DNA of 64,000 nucleotides from Pleurocapsa sp. PCC 7319. GTDB lineage: Bacteria > Cyanobacteriota > Cyanobacteriia > Cyanobacteriales > Xenococcaceae. The stretch spans positions 3,755,322 to 3,819,321 of the forward strand of contig NZ_KB235922.1 of assembly GCF_000332195.1 (NCBI RefSeq), read 5' to 3'. How positions within the stretch are numbered: the stretch's first letter is position 1; every line of letters begins with the position of its first letter. The notes beneath the pieces are model-generated. The model saw only the letters and a list, made by a program, of their open reading frames with translations, was not told the origin of the DNA and ran no database searches. Positions 47,038 to 55,938 of the stretch are shown here, one piece after another. The position numbers and the translations under genes are program-made.

Positions 47038-47634
47038 ATGATTATGCATACTTCCAATTCGGTCAAATTTGAAAGCATAGAAAGAAAACTGGTATTAACT
47101 TTAACCATCTGGGCAGTAACAGTTTCTCTTCTCGGTTACTGGGGTTGGTTTTCTCAATTACCCCTTCCTAGTATTGCCTTCTTTGTCATATCGGCAATTG
47201 GTATTCTGTTAACAATTTACTATCGGCACGAAACTTTTAGAGCTTACATATCATCGATTCACCCGAAACATCTGACAATTTTTCATTTATGGCGTATTTT
47301 AGCAGGATTTGCTTTCTTGTATTATGGTAGTCAACAACTTTTACCTAAACAGTTTGTGCTAAATGCTGGCTATGGTGACTTAGCTGTTGGTATTCTCGTG
47401 CCGATTGTTTTAATGCTCCCTGAAAGCACGAACAAATACATTGCATTTCACATTTTTAGTCTTTTAGATTTTGTTTTGGCAGTTGGTACTGGTTTAACAT
47501 TCACTCTGCTATCCGTTCCTTTAATTGAAAATATCGCTACCTTTCCCATCATTCTAATCCCCTTTTTTGGAGTTCCCATAACTGGTGCAGGTAGTGTAAT
47601 GGCAATTGATTCTCTGCTCAGGAGAAGTCAATAA
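47038..47634 (+). CDS. Integral membrane protein, unknown
   Basis: The 198-residue protein has about six hydrophobic helices (LVLTLTIWAVTVSLLGYWGW, IAFFVISAIGILLTIYY, FHLWRILAGFAFLYYG and others). No named family was recognised. It lies 35 bases after the SDR gene and likely shares its TetR control. The tail LLRRSQ is basic, which suggests a cytoplasmic C-terminus. The gene ends at 47634 and a possible terminator hairpin lies about 95 bases later. Confidence 0.75.
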   Translation: MIMHTSNSVKFESIERKLVLTLTIWAVTVSLLGYWGWFSQLPLPSIAFFVISAIGILLTIYYRHETFRAYISSIHPKHLTIFHLWRILAGFAFLYYGSQQLLPKQFVLNAGYGDLAVGILVPIVLMLPESTNKYIAFHIFSLLDFVLAVGTGLTFTLLSVPLIENIATFPIILIPFFGVPITGAGSVMAIDSLLRRSQ

Positions 47635-48373
47635 GAGATAAAGGAGACGAGGGGTTACGCCTGCCCGTGTGTCACCTATAACTTATCCACGACCAAATAT
47701 TTTACTCACCACTAAAGTGGTTTTCTATTGTTCCTCTGGGATTCTTTAGAGCGCGGAGGAACAATTATATTTTTCATGACAAAACAACTATAGGCAGATA
47801 GTCATATCCACTGGATTTATCTGAGTATAATCTCAATTATTGGTTAAAATTATTCAAAATGAATACTAATTACTCTAATATTAGTTTCAATTTCTTATTG
47901 CTATTATCTAGATAAATTTCATTTGTCACAGTGTTCATATTTATCGAATCTAATGTAAAAATCCTCTGACATTTCATCGCTCAAAAATATAACTATCATA
48001 GCCTTGATAATAATCAATCAGAACGAAAGAGAATTATCTGGCGATTATTTTAGTTGGAAATTCTTTATGAGATTTTAAAATTAGTTGAGAAGAAATACTA
48101 ATAAAATGTGATAATATTTGAAATCATATTCAAGAATTATTCTCAATTAACTTGGCGGAATTTATGTCTATAAATTGTCTCTGTACAGCCAGGAAAATAT
48201 TCCTTATTCCTTGGTTGAGGTTTTCTCTGTTAGCAACGGCTCTAATTGTGGAGCAAGTAATTTTACTTTTTCCAGTAGCTGACAGCTACAGGCAAGAAGC
48301 TGCCAGCTTTTAAGCTCAAAAGTGTACAGCAATTATTAGTTATTCGTAGATAGACATAATCAACAAAATCATA
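47635..48373. other. Intergenic region with hairpin and a weak small frame
   Basis: The first part holds the terminator-like hairpin at 47727-47771. A 49-residue frame at 48164-48313 encodes one hydrophobic helix (WLRFSLLATALIVEQVILLF) but has no recognised family or Shine-Dalgarno and was not accepted as a gene. The rest is AT-rich. Confidence 0.45.
47727..47771 (+). terminator. Possible terminator after the SDR-membrane gene pair
   Basis: ATTGTTCCTC (47727-47736) and GAGGAACAAT (47756-47765) form a 10-bp stem with a 19-base loop, followed by TATATTTTTC. It lies 93 bases past the membrane protein gene. The long loop lowers confidence. Confidence 0.5.
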
Positions 48374-49228
48374 ATGAGTTATATTGCAAAATTGCCCAGT
48401 TTTTTAAGCACAAATGAATCAAAAATTTGGTGGCTTCTCAGATTAGGAGTATGTTTAGAATTTATTGGTCACGGTGCATTTGGCGTAATTACTAAAGCCG
48501 GATGGTTGCCCTACTTTGCGGTGTGGGGGATTCCAGAAAATCTAGCTTGGCGAATCATGCCTATAGTCGGAGTAATGGATATTGTTCTCGGAATCTTAGC
48601 TCTTTTTGCCCCTCGAAAAGCTTTGTTACTGTTTATGGCAGCTTGGGGACTAATGACCGCTTGTCTGAGACCCCTTGCTGGTGAGCCTGTAAGCGAGTTG
48701 CTTGAGCGTTCTTACAACTACTGTGTTCCTTTGGTGGCTTTCCTGATGATTACTTGGGATGTTAAGCAACACGGCTGGTTTCATCGAGTAAAAAACCTAC
48801 CTACTCTCACCAGAGAACATTGGCGCTGGTTAAAAATTTTGTTGCAAGTTGCGATCGCAGTATATTTAATCGGCCACGGTGCATTTGGTGCTTTTGATGC
48901 CAAAGCGGGTCTGGCCAAACAATACGATGTGACAGGAATTTCTGCACTTTTCGGTTCTACAGAAGCTGCCTTAACCGTAATTGGTTGGTTTGAGATAGTA
49001 CTTGGTATTGCAGTTTTGTTTGCTCCGGTCGCCTATTTATTGTTCTTTGTCTGCGGATGGAAAATTGCCACAGAATCCCTATTTATCTTTTCTGGAGCTT
49101 TTTTCGGTTGGTTTGAGTTTATTGAGAGAGGTGCAGGAATGGTTGCTCCTCTGGCGTTGTATTTTATCATTAGGGTTCTCAAATATAGTGTCAATTCACG
49201 CGGTGTACAACAATTTGTCCGAGAATAA
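48374..49228 (+). CDS. Membrane protein with internal duplication
   Basis: The 284-residue protein has about seven hydrophobic segments and an obvious internal repeat. LEFIGHGAFGVITKAGWL followed by IVGVMDIVLGILALFAP in the first half matches LIGHGAFGAFDAKAGLA followed by VIGWFEIVLGIAVLFAP in the second. The halves resemble DoxX-type four-helix units, though no family is certain. A fused tandem duplication is the simple reading. It lies downstream of the SDR/membrane pair after a 739-base gap. A role in redox or transport cannot be decided. Confidence 0.75.
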   Translation: MSYIAKLPSFLSTNESKIWWLLRLGVCLEFIGHGAFGVITKAGWLPYFAVWGIPENLAWRIMPIVGVMDIVLGILALFAPRKALLLFMAAWGLMTACLRPLAGEPVSELLERSYNYCVPLVAFLMITWDVKQHGWFHRVKNLPTLTREHWRWLKILLQVAIAVYLIGHGAFGAFDAKAGLAKQYDVTGISALFGSTEAALTVIGWFEIVLGIAVLFAPVAYLLFFVCGWKIATESLFIFSGAFFGWFEFIERGAGMVAPLALYFIIRVLKYSVNSRGVQQFVRE

Positions 49229-49356
49229 TTACTTTAAAAAGCTTTTAGCTTTGATTTACTATCTGCGTAGTAACTAATAGCTTTTAACTGTAGTTTAGAC
49301 TAACAAAAATGTAGAGAAGAAAAACATAGAGAGAAACAAGTGCCAGTAGGGAGAAA

Positions 49357-49767
49357 ATGAAAATAGCAACAAAATTCAAACCCTCCCTATTATGGAATAT
49401 GATCGATATCTTCAATATGATTATCGAGATTGTCCTACTGCTACACTCACTTTTAGCACCGATAGCCGTCATTCTGACTCTCATTCCTACGGGACAGCGA
49501 TACATTTCTATCTGGCTTACCTGGTTTGCGGCGATCGCTGCAATTCAAGTTTGCTACACCATCATTATCGGTCTGGCTGCTACTGCCATTGTTTTGAGTA
49601 ACGCCCAGCCATTTAGCGATGTCACCTTTCTAGTTTAGGCAGCATTCTTCGGACCAGGTTTGGCTTATGCCATGAGTAAAGGTGGTGGTACGGCTCTCTA
49701 CCAGTCGATTAATAGTAACGTCGATAAAACCATCAGTTTCGGTACGGAAGTAGTTATACCGTTTTAA
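49357..49767 (+). pseudogene. Small membrane protein gene interrupted by one in-frame stop
   Basis: From an ATG at 49357 the frame reads two hydrophobic helices (MIDIFNMIIEIVLLLHSLLA and WLTWFAAIAAIQVCYTIII) to a TAG at 49636-49638. It then continues in the same frame as AAFFGPGLAYAMSKGGGTAL to a TAA at 49765-49767. The codons after the TAG look coding and hydrophobic-amphipathic like those before. A single nonsense change would turn a 136-residue protein into a 93-residue one. It may be a recent pseudogene or a readthrough case. The family is unknown. Confidence 0.6.
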
Positions 49768-49792
49768 ATTTAAAAGACAACAGATTGTTTGT

Positions 49793-49820
49793 GTAGGGGC
49801 GCATGGCAATGCGCCCTTAC
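49793..49820. repeat. Short palindromic repeat (GTAGGGGCGCAT type)
   Basis: GTAGGGGCGCAT and ATGCGCCCTTAC pair over 12 bases (one G-T) around a GGCA loop. It is GC-rich in AT-rich surroundings and matches a palindrome type common between genes in cyanobacteria. Confidence 0.65.
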
Positions 49821-50048
49821 GATCAATGTGTAGTCAAAGCTATTCAATTTGGTATTAGTAAAGCCGTACTTCTAGTTCTGTAACTCTATTAATTGAAGTA
49901 CAGCAGATATATCAAGATGCAGATTCTATATATCTTTGCAATTTGCAAGAGTTCTACTTGATTCTGAAAGTCACAGATTAGTCTGAAAAGCAAAGTTTGA
50001 TATGATAATGAAGATATTTTTTTAAACAACTATACTACATTTGTATTT

Positions 50049-51671
50049 ATGAATACGAGAAAACGAGTTGCTATTATCGGAGCTGGTCTTTCTGGACTCA
50101 CAACAATCAAAGAACTTGTGGAAGAAGGACACGAAGTAATTTGCTTTGAAAAAAATGATGATACTGGTGGAGTATTTTCTGATACAGGTTGCTATGACTC
50201 TGTAGAACTGACGGCATCTAACTACTTCATGGCGTTTTCAGACTTTATGCCATATGACGAAAGGGTAAGGTTTTGGACGAGAAAGGAGTATAAAGATTAT
50301 TTAGATAAATATGCTGTCCATTTTGACATTAAGAAATATATTCAATTTAATTGTTTAGTGAAAGATATAAAAAAATTAGATAAAGGATTTGATCTTACCA
50401 TTGAAAAAGAGGATAAATCATTCCATATCAAACATTTTGATAACTTAGCTATTTGTTCGGGACAATTTCAAAAGGCAAACATACCAAATATTAAAGGTAT
50501 TGATACATTTCCAGGAAAAGTACTTCACTCTAGTAAATATAAGAATCCTCAACTTGGCGCGGAAATGTTCCGTGATAAAAAAGTTTTATGCTTGGGAATG
50601 GGAGAATCAGCCGCAGATGTTGTTACTGAAATATCAGAAATAGCAAAATCTACTGTTTTATCACTGAGAAGATCTACTGTTTTATCACTGAGAAGATATC
50701 ATGTGTTTATCAAAAAATATGTCGGAAAAAATATAAAATTTGCCTCAGATGTTGTTCAAACTAGATGGTGGCACAGTCTATCGGCACAAATGAAAGCATT
50801 TTCTGTAAGAAGGACATGGTCTAATACTTTAAAAAATCCTAATATTCCAAAAGACGCGCCAATCAAACTGTTATCAGAACACATTGTCAAAGCTAAAGAT
50901 GAACCTGGATCTATAGTCACAAAAAATGAACGCATTTTTGAAGCAGTAGCAAAGGGAATGGAAATAGATATTGGTGGTATTGAAGAAATTTCTGAGTCTA
51001 CTGTTTTATTCAAATCTGGACGGAAAGAACAAATTGATTCTATATTACTCTGTACGGGATTTAAATTCGATCTCCCTTTTTTAGATTCAAAATATCAGAT
51101 TGAAAATATTAGAGATTGTTACCTACAAATGTTTCATCCTCATTTAAAGGATGAGTTAGCCTTAATAGGCTTTATTCGACCTCATCAGGGAGGAATTCCC
51201 TTGATGGCTGAACTTCAAGCTCGATATTATGCCTTAGTTTTATCTGGTAAAAGAATCCTACCAGATGATCTGGAAGAATTGGCTCAAAAGGATAAGAAAA
51301 AATGGGAAAATGAGTATTATGAAACGCCTCATGTTTTTGGATTAGTGAATGGAGCTCGCTATAATGAGAAGATAGCAGATCTAATAGGATGTAGACTTCC
51401 TATGCCATCTCCTGTTTTTTCTTTCAATGAATTTTATGTATATTGGTTTCATCATATTTGGCCTTGTCAGTTCCGGATTGTAGGACCAGGAAAAAGAGAA
51501 TCTGCTAAGTCCAAGTGGATTCTAGCACCCAGTATTCATCAACATAAAACAATAGTGAAAAAAGTTTCATTCACTACATACAAATTTCTAATTTTCTGCT
51601 TAATTTGGATTACAAGTAAGTTTATTAAAGATGAAAAAAGGAAATTGAGACCTATTTTTAGTAAAAGTTGA
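50049..51671 (+). CDS. Flavin-containing monooxygenase
   Basis: The 540-residue protein is a class B flavoprotein monooxygenase. The FAD motif is GAGLSG (11-16), the FMO-identifying motif is FPGKVLHSSKY near residue 157, and the NADPH site is GMGESAADVV. LLCTGFKFDLPFL is the later conserved ATG-like motif. It oxidises a soft nucleophile or ketone with oxygen and NADPH; the substrate is unknown. Two exact 24-bp tandem units (50649-50696) add a second STVLSLRR stretch at about residues 209-216, unlike the usual family spacing. The gene has no GCGATCGC site and is Lys/Ile-codon rich, suggesting acquisition. Confidence 0.9.
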   Translation: MNTRKRVAIIGAGLSGLTTIKELVEEGHEVICFEKNDDTGGVFSDTGCYDSVELTASNYFMAFSDFMPYDERVRFWTRKEYKDYLDKYAVHFDIKKYIQFNCLVKDIKKLDKGFDLTIEKEDKSFHIKHFDNLAICSGQFQKANIPNIKGIDTFPGKVLHSSKYKNPQLGAEMFRDKKVLCLGMGESAADVVTEISEIAKSTVLSLRRSTVLSLRRYHVFIKKYVGKNIKFASDVVQTRWWHSLSAQMKAFSVRRTWSNTLKNPNIPKDAPIKLLSEHIVKAKDEPGSIVTKNERIFEAVAKGMEIDIGGIEEISESTVLFKSGRKEQIDSILLCTGFKFDLPFLDSKYQIENIRDCYLQMFHPHLKDELALIGFIRPHQGGIPLMAELQARYYALVLSGKRILPDDLEELAQKDKKKWENEYYETPHVFGLVNGARYNEKIADLIGCRLPMPSPVFSFNEFYVYWFHHIWPCQFRIVGPGKRESAKSKWILAPSIHQHKTIVKKVSFTTYKFLIFCLIWITSKFIKDEKRKLRPIFSKS

Positions 51672-51791
51672 AAATAAAAAATTATTCCTAACTAAGTTGA
51701 GATTGAAGAATACAGACACAGTAAACAAGAATGGCTGGAGAAATTTTTAGCATTACCTAACGGGATTCCATCACGTGACCATAGTTGCAAA

Positions 51792-52676
51792 TTAGCTCAC
51801 AAAATTAATAATCTCATTAGCGGTAGCCTGAGATTTTTCTAAATGAGGTACATGACCGCAGTTTTCAATCCATACTAATTTATTATCGGGAATCCCCTGA
51901 GCAAATTTAGCTGCGTCTTTAGTCCCCAGGATTTTATCTTGTTTACCCCACAATATTAAAGTTGGCTGTTGCAAAGTTGAAATTTGCTTAGCAAAAGAAC
52001 CATATCCACCACTTTTGGTAAAAGCAATTAAAGATTTATCCCAATTGGGGCACTTCAAGTGCATAGCAGCACAATCTTGAGCATCTATACTGGCAAAACT
52101 TTTATCGAAATAGGCTGAACGGCTAATATTTTGACGAACTTTAGGATTACGTAAAAATTCTGTAGCGAAATAATCTAACGGTGGAAACATAAACTTGCCA
52201 ATAGCCGGTGGTTTAGCTAAACCAGCGCTATCAATTAAGACGAGTTTCTCTACAGCCTCAGGATAAGTTAATGCAAAATCAATTGCTGTAGCACCTCCCA
52301 TAGATGCACCAGTTAAGATTACAGGCTGCTTAATTAAGGTTTTCCAAAAATAATAAAGGTGAGTTTTGATATTTTCGGGATTGAGAGGAATGTCTAAATT
52401 TCTTTGAGTAAAACCAAATCCTAGTAAATCTACTGCCCAAGTGGATTGTTTTTCTGCGAGTAAAGGCAATAAACGACGAAACTCTAGTAAAGAACTGTCA
52501 AAACCGTGAATTAAAAATATTGGTGTGCCACCGTTTCCTTGATTTACATAGGTAGTTGCAATACCATCCTCAGTTAATGTTGTTGAGATAAATTCGAGTT
52601 TAATCTTTTGTGCGAGAGCGATCGAGGTTGATTCGGTTAAATTGCTAGCTTCAGGAGGGATACAACTGGGAAACAT
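51792..52676 (-). CDS. Alpha/beta hydrolase
   Basis: From the ATG at 52676 the protein is about 294 residues (a TTG at 52715 would add 13). It has an oxyanion-loop HGFDSS, a nucleophile elbow GASMGG, the acid in LWGKQDKILG and the histidine in CGHVPHLE, so the triad is complete. It is of the soluble haloalkane-dehalogenase/esterase-like type. An N-terminal segment with a cysteine (PSCIPPEAS) could be a lipoprotein-like tail or just a flexible start. Its gene is divergent from the DHNA-CoA thioesterase with 61 bases between; a quinone-pathway link is possible but unproven. Confidence 0.85.
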   Translation of the reverse strand: MFPSCIPPEASNLTESTSIALAQKIKLEFISTTLTEDGIATTYVNQGNGGTPIFLIHGFDSSLLEFRRLLPLLAEKQSTWAVDLLGFGFTQRNLDIPLNPENIKTHLYYFWKTLIKQPVILTGASMGGATAIDFALTYPEAVEKLVLIDSAGLAKPPAIGKFMFPPLDYFATEFLRNPKVRQNISRSAYFDKSFASIDAQDCAAMHLKCPNWDKSLIAFTKSGGYGSFAKQISTLQQPTLILWGKQDKILGTKDAAKFAQGIPDNKLVWIENCGHVPHLEKSQATANEIINFVS

Positions 52677-52680
52677 GAAC

Positions 52681-52722
52681 AGGAGGTGATAAATAATGAA
52701 TAATATCTTAGGCAATTATTAA
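52681..52722 (+). promoter_or_regulatory. Perfect Shine-Dalgarno with eight-codon leader frame
   Basis: AGGAGGTGAT at 52681-52690 matches the full anti-16S sequence and stands five bases before an ATG at 52696. That frame has eight codons (MNNILGNY) and a TAA at 52720-52722. The DHNA-CoA thioesterase ATG follows at 52738 with no Shine-Dalgarno of its own. The leader may load ribosomes for coupled initiation. Confidence 0.45.
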
Positions 52723-52737
52723 ACAAGTTAGCGCAAA

Positions 52738-53148
52738 ATGGCATTTAATTATTCACGCAGAGTTTATTTAGGGGATACAGATGCAGCAGGAGTAGTTTAT
52801 TTTGCTAGAGGAATGGAGATTTGTCACGAAGCTTACGAAGAGTCCTTGGCAGTGGCAGGAATTGGTTTACAACAGATGTTAATCGAGGGGACAATAGCCC
52901 TTCCGATTGTCCATGCCGAAATAGATTTTCGCCGTCCCATGTTTTGTGGCGATCTGCTACGAGTCAGCCTAGTAGTCAATCGAGTTAAGGATAGTGAATT
53001 TGCGATCGCCTATCAAATATTTAACGCTACTAATTTAGACAAAGTGCTAGTTAAAGCCCAAACCAATCATGTCTGTATTAATCCTCAGGATAGGGCAAGA
53101 GTAAATCTACCATTGGCAATAGTTAATTGGTTGGCACAAACAAAGTAA
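52738..53148 (+). CDS. 1,4-dihydroxy-2-naphthoyl-CoA thioesterase
   Basis: The 136-residue protein is a hotdog-fold thioesterase of the 4HBT group. The segment YLGDTDAAGVVYFARGMEI with its catalytic Asp, and the following CHEAYEESL, match the cyanobacterial DHNA-CoA hydrolase of phylloquinone synthesis. It cleaves the CoA thioester to free 1,4-dihydroxy-2-naphthoate, the precursor of the photosystem I quinone. The start at 52738 is fixed by the family N-terminus (MAFNYSRRVYLGDTDA). It may be translationally fed by the eight-codon leader just upstream. No other men genes are here. Confidence 0.9.
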   Translation: MAFNYSRRVYLGDTDAAGVVYFARGMEICHEAYEESLAVAGIGLQQMLIEGTIALPIVHAEIDFRRPMFCGDLLRVSLVVNRVKDSEFAIAYQIFNATNLDKVLVKAQTNHVCINPQDRARVNLPLAIVNWLAQTK

Positions 53149-53349
53149 TTCGGGTTCGGAATTCGGAATTCGGAATTCGGAATTTAGAATTGATTGGTTA
53201 TAAAAATTAATCAACAAAAAAGCTTTTAGCTCTAAAGTTTACTTAAGTAAATAGCTAAGAGCTGATAGTGAGACAGTTGCGTTGGGCGGGTTCCCCGACT
53301 TGAGCAAACTGTCGAACCCGAAGGGCTGATAGCTGCGGCTTTGCCGCCT
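53149..53349. repeat. Short intergenic repeats
   Basis: The stretch starts with a GGAATTCGGAATTCGG tract and holds TTAGCTCTAAAG and GATAGCTG units. At 53277-53308 it has the 32-base block shared (inverted) with 11841-11872. No gene is present. Confidence 0.65.
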
Positions 53350-53982
53350 TTATGACTTTTGTAACAAAACTCGATAAACAGGTAAATTATCTCCCAGGAC
53401 ATATAGCTCTCTTTCGGTAGGTACTGGAAGTGGATTATCAGCTAACCAGGTATCTGAATGTAGTTGAGTTAGTAAAGGATTAGCAGAAAAGCGATCTCGC
53501 ATTTCCCGTGCCACTTGCTCGATATCCGATTGTAAAAATACTTTGCCTCCTTCGACTAGATAATTAACCAAGATGTCAACTAACTCTGGTTGGACTACCC
53601 GCCGTTTATGATGTCTTTTTTTGAACCAAGGATCGGGAAACTGAATGGAGATTGTTTCTAAGGTATTAGCTGGTAAAGACTGGAATAGCACCGATGCTGA
53701 ACTATTGATGTTACCAAACAGGTAATGCAGATTAGTCAGACCTAATTCATCTTTGAGCCGATTGGCTTCCATCACCAGTGGACGACGAATCTCGATACCT
53801 AGAAAATTAGTTTCTGGAATAAGTTGTGCCATTTCTAGCAAAAACCTACCTCGTGCACAACCAATATCGAGATGCATAGAGCGATCGCTTTTAGCATAAA
53901 TTTCCTGCCAGATAGGTACTTCTATTGGTTGCTGAAACTTACGACTCAGGGGATTGACATGTTGGCGAATACGAATGGGCAT
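53350..53982 (-). CDS. trmB: tRNA (guanine-N7)-methyltransferase
   Basis: The 210-residue protein is TrmB. The SAM-binding segment is MHLDIGCARGRFLLEMA and LGIEIRRPLVMEANR continues it, with the catalytic region QFPDPWFKKRHHKRRVVQ. It adds a methyl group at N7 of G46 in tRNA. No partner gene is needed in bacteria of this type. The ATG at 53982 is the start; it overlaps a repeat of the GGAGTTCGG kind beginning just upstream at 53990. Length fits the family. Confidence 0.96.
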   Translation of the reverse strand: MPIRIRQHVNPLSRKFQQPIEVPIWQEIYAKSDRSMHLDIGCARGRFLLEMAQLIPETNFLGIEIRRPLVMEANRLKDELGLTNLHYLFGNINSSASVLFQSLPANTLETISIQFPDPWFKKRHHKRRVVQPELVDILVNYLVEGGKVFLQSDIEQVAREMRDRFSANPLLTQLHSDTWLADNPLPVPTERELYVLGDNLPVYRVLLQKS

Positions 53983-54145
53983 AAAGGGGAGTTTGGAGTT
54001 CGGAGTTTGGAGTTCGGAGTTGGAAGTTCAGAATTTTTTTTATTGAATAGTATGTAATTTGAACTAAAATCTATGATTGACAAAGTTTTCGGCTTGTTAA
54101 ACTTACAATAATCTGAATCTGAACTTTTTCTCGTTGAGAAAATGA

Positions 54146-54685
54146 TCAAGATTTTTTGGTGTCTATGGCAATTACAGTACCGCTAAAGTCATAAACATTA
54201 CCTTGCAGTTGGATTGATGAGCCAATTTTTACCTTTTTGCTACCTCCTAAAACAAAACCACTATTAGTAACTTCGGCTCTACTACCTACAGTCATCACAA
54301 TATCTTTAATCATGGCCACTTCAGGACGAGGATCTGGCAAAGCCTTAACTGTTCCATCTGGTTGAGGTACTGGAGTTGTTCGAGGTAAAAGCTCAGTAGA
54401 GACTATTTCTACTTTTCCTGCAGGTTGATTGCGGATGACAATATCAGCTTTTTTTTCTTGCTCAAATTCTTGAACCAAATTATCAAAATTAGCCACGCTT
54501 AATCCTCTAACTAATACCTTCACTTCAATGGGCTTAAGTTTAGTCTGAGCAACAATGTTGTTAGTTAAGGGCGTACCAGGGAAAAAGAAAATACCGACAA
54601 CGACGAACAGGATTACGCAAGCAGCAGCTAAGTCGAGAATGCTAACCTTGCCAAATAACCTTCCCTTGGAATCAATAATTTTCAT
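54146..54685 (-). CDS. DUF4330 membrane-anchored protein
   Basis: From the ATG at 54685 the protein has 179 residues (a TTG at 54790 would add 35). It starts MKIIDSKGRLFGKVSILDLA, then one membrane helix (AAACVILFVVVGIFFFPG) and an extracytoplasmic part with VEVKVLVRGLS-like strands and VGSRAEVTNSGFVLGG. This matches the cyanobacterial DUF4330 family, whose role is unknown. The N-terminal charged stretch and single helix suggest an inner-membrane anchor with the domain outside. The gene is alone. Confidence 0.82.
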   Translation of the reverse strand: MKIIDSKGRLFGKVSILDLAAACVILFVVVGIFFFPGTPLTNNIVAQTKLKPIEVKVLVRGLSVANFDNLVQEFEQEKKADIVIRNQPAGKVEIVSTELLPRTTPVPQPDGTVKALPDPRPEVAMIKDIVMTVGSRAEVTNSGFVLGGSKKVKIGSSIQLQGNVYDFSGTVIAIDTKKS

Positions 54686-55070
54686 AATCAAGCGTCGGAA
54701 ATCTCTATTCCTATTTAATTTCGTATATATTATCGGAGAAAATGTCTGCAAATGACCACCAAGTTGGAAATTGTTTTGATTGAAGTTCAAAATCTTTGGG
54801 CATTCATCAATCAGAACGAAACGAAATTAATTCTGAGCAAGGCTATTTCCTCCTGCATTCATACTCAAAGCTGCAAATTTAAGATTTTGAAGAAAGCAAT
54901 ATTTTCTTGAATTTGTTTTGCTTTTGTCAAAGAAAACCCGATTATTCGCTCTTGGGTATTACTGCTCTTTTATAAGATCAAGTAATCTACTTCACCAGAC
55001 TGTCTAGCTACAGTAAATGTCTAAAGATATCATGATTAATTAATAATTCATATTTGAGTAAACAAATACT

Positions 55071-55496
55071 ATGTCTCAATCAACTAATAATAACAATCAA
55101 GATTTATTCAAAATTCTGGTGGCAGTTGCTTGGATTGATGGAGAAGTCCAACCAGAAGAAAGAAAATTTTTAGAAAAAATAGCAGCGCAGAAAAATTTAG
55201 AGTCTACAGTAGAAATACAAGATTTATTGAATAGTCATCAAGCTACCTCGACCGCCGAGGTTTATGAGTTACTCAAAGAATATCTGGGCTCTAATCCTAG
55301 TTCAGATGATTACCATGATTTGCTATCAGCTGTTAGCTCCTTAATTTATAGTGATAATGATATTGCTACAGAAGAAGCTTCACTCCTGACAGAAATGCAG
55401 AATCTCGATCCTACAAACTCAGAGAATGCTTCTGTTTTTGATAAATTAATTTCTAAAATTCAACAACTATATCAAGCGGGATTATCATCAGTTTGA
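55071..55496 (+). CDS. TerB-like protein
   Basis: The 141-residue protein resembles the TerB fold. FKILVAVAWIDGEVQPEERK holds the typical helix with the acidic pair, and LLSAVSSLIYSDNDIATEEA gives the second with similar acidic residues. TerB-like proteins bind metal ions through such acidic pairs and are linked to stress and membrane processes. It is soluble. Its stop codon at 55494-55496 is followed at once by an IS200/IS605-type remnant. Nothing in the neighbourhood points to tellurite resistance. Confidence 0.8.
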   Translation: MSQSTNNNNQDLFKILVAVAWIDGEVQPEERKFLEKIAAQKNLESTVEIQDLLNSHQATSTAEVYELLKEYLGSNPSSDDYHDLLSAVSSLIYSDNDIATEEASLLTEMQNLDPTNSENASVFDKLISKIQQLYQAGLSSV

Positions 55497-55938
55497 CGAC
55501 TCCACCAGTTAGCTCCCTATCGGTCGCTTCGGGCGGTCAACAGCGTGGGGAGACCCCAGGCTTACGCCCTCAGAACAGGTGGATTCTCACTTCCTTAGAA
55601 CTTGCTCAGTCGTGGATTTTTCACGTCCACTCCTTAGTCTGACAGTTCCTCCATGAGCAGTAGCCTTGCGCCCCAAGGCTAATAAACGTAGTGCTTCATC
55701 TCTAATGTTTTTGGCTGCGTTGATGTCCCTGTCTATGTGCTTTTCACCACAGTTTGGACAATCCCAGAATCTAACATCGAGAGGAAGTTTATCTATCTGG
55801 TATATAGTCTTACTTTTACTGCTTGAAGCATTATCAGAAGAAAACGAATCTGATAAGATTGTAACAGACAACCCTCTACGTTGTATAGTTCGCTCTCATC
55901 TCCAACCTACTTCGTTGAGGATGGAGATTTTCCGCTCA
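55497..55938 (-). mobile_element. IS200/IS605 remnant with TnpB C-terminus
   Basis: On the minus strand 55587-55820 encodes the end of Tnp[20 protein letters not shown], then [15 protein letters not shown] (with the catalytic Asp) and [12 protein letters not shown]. The upstream part of the gene is missing. A hairpin-like end, with CATCCTC and GAGGATG-like arms near 55890-55926, lies on one side. A GC-rich foldable stretch at 55497-55586 lies on the other, where TnpB elements carry the guide-RNA scaffold. The size (~440 bp) fits an internally deleted, non-autonomous derivative. The paired left CxxC of the zinc finger is lost, so TnpB is inactive. Confidence 0.7.

Noticed and set aside
48164-48313. 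A 49-residue hydrophobic small protein
   Set aside because: One membrane-like helix but no ribosome site or family; not enough support to list as a gene.
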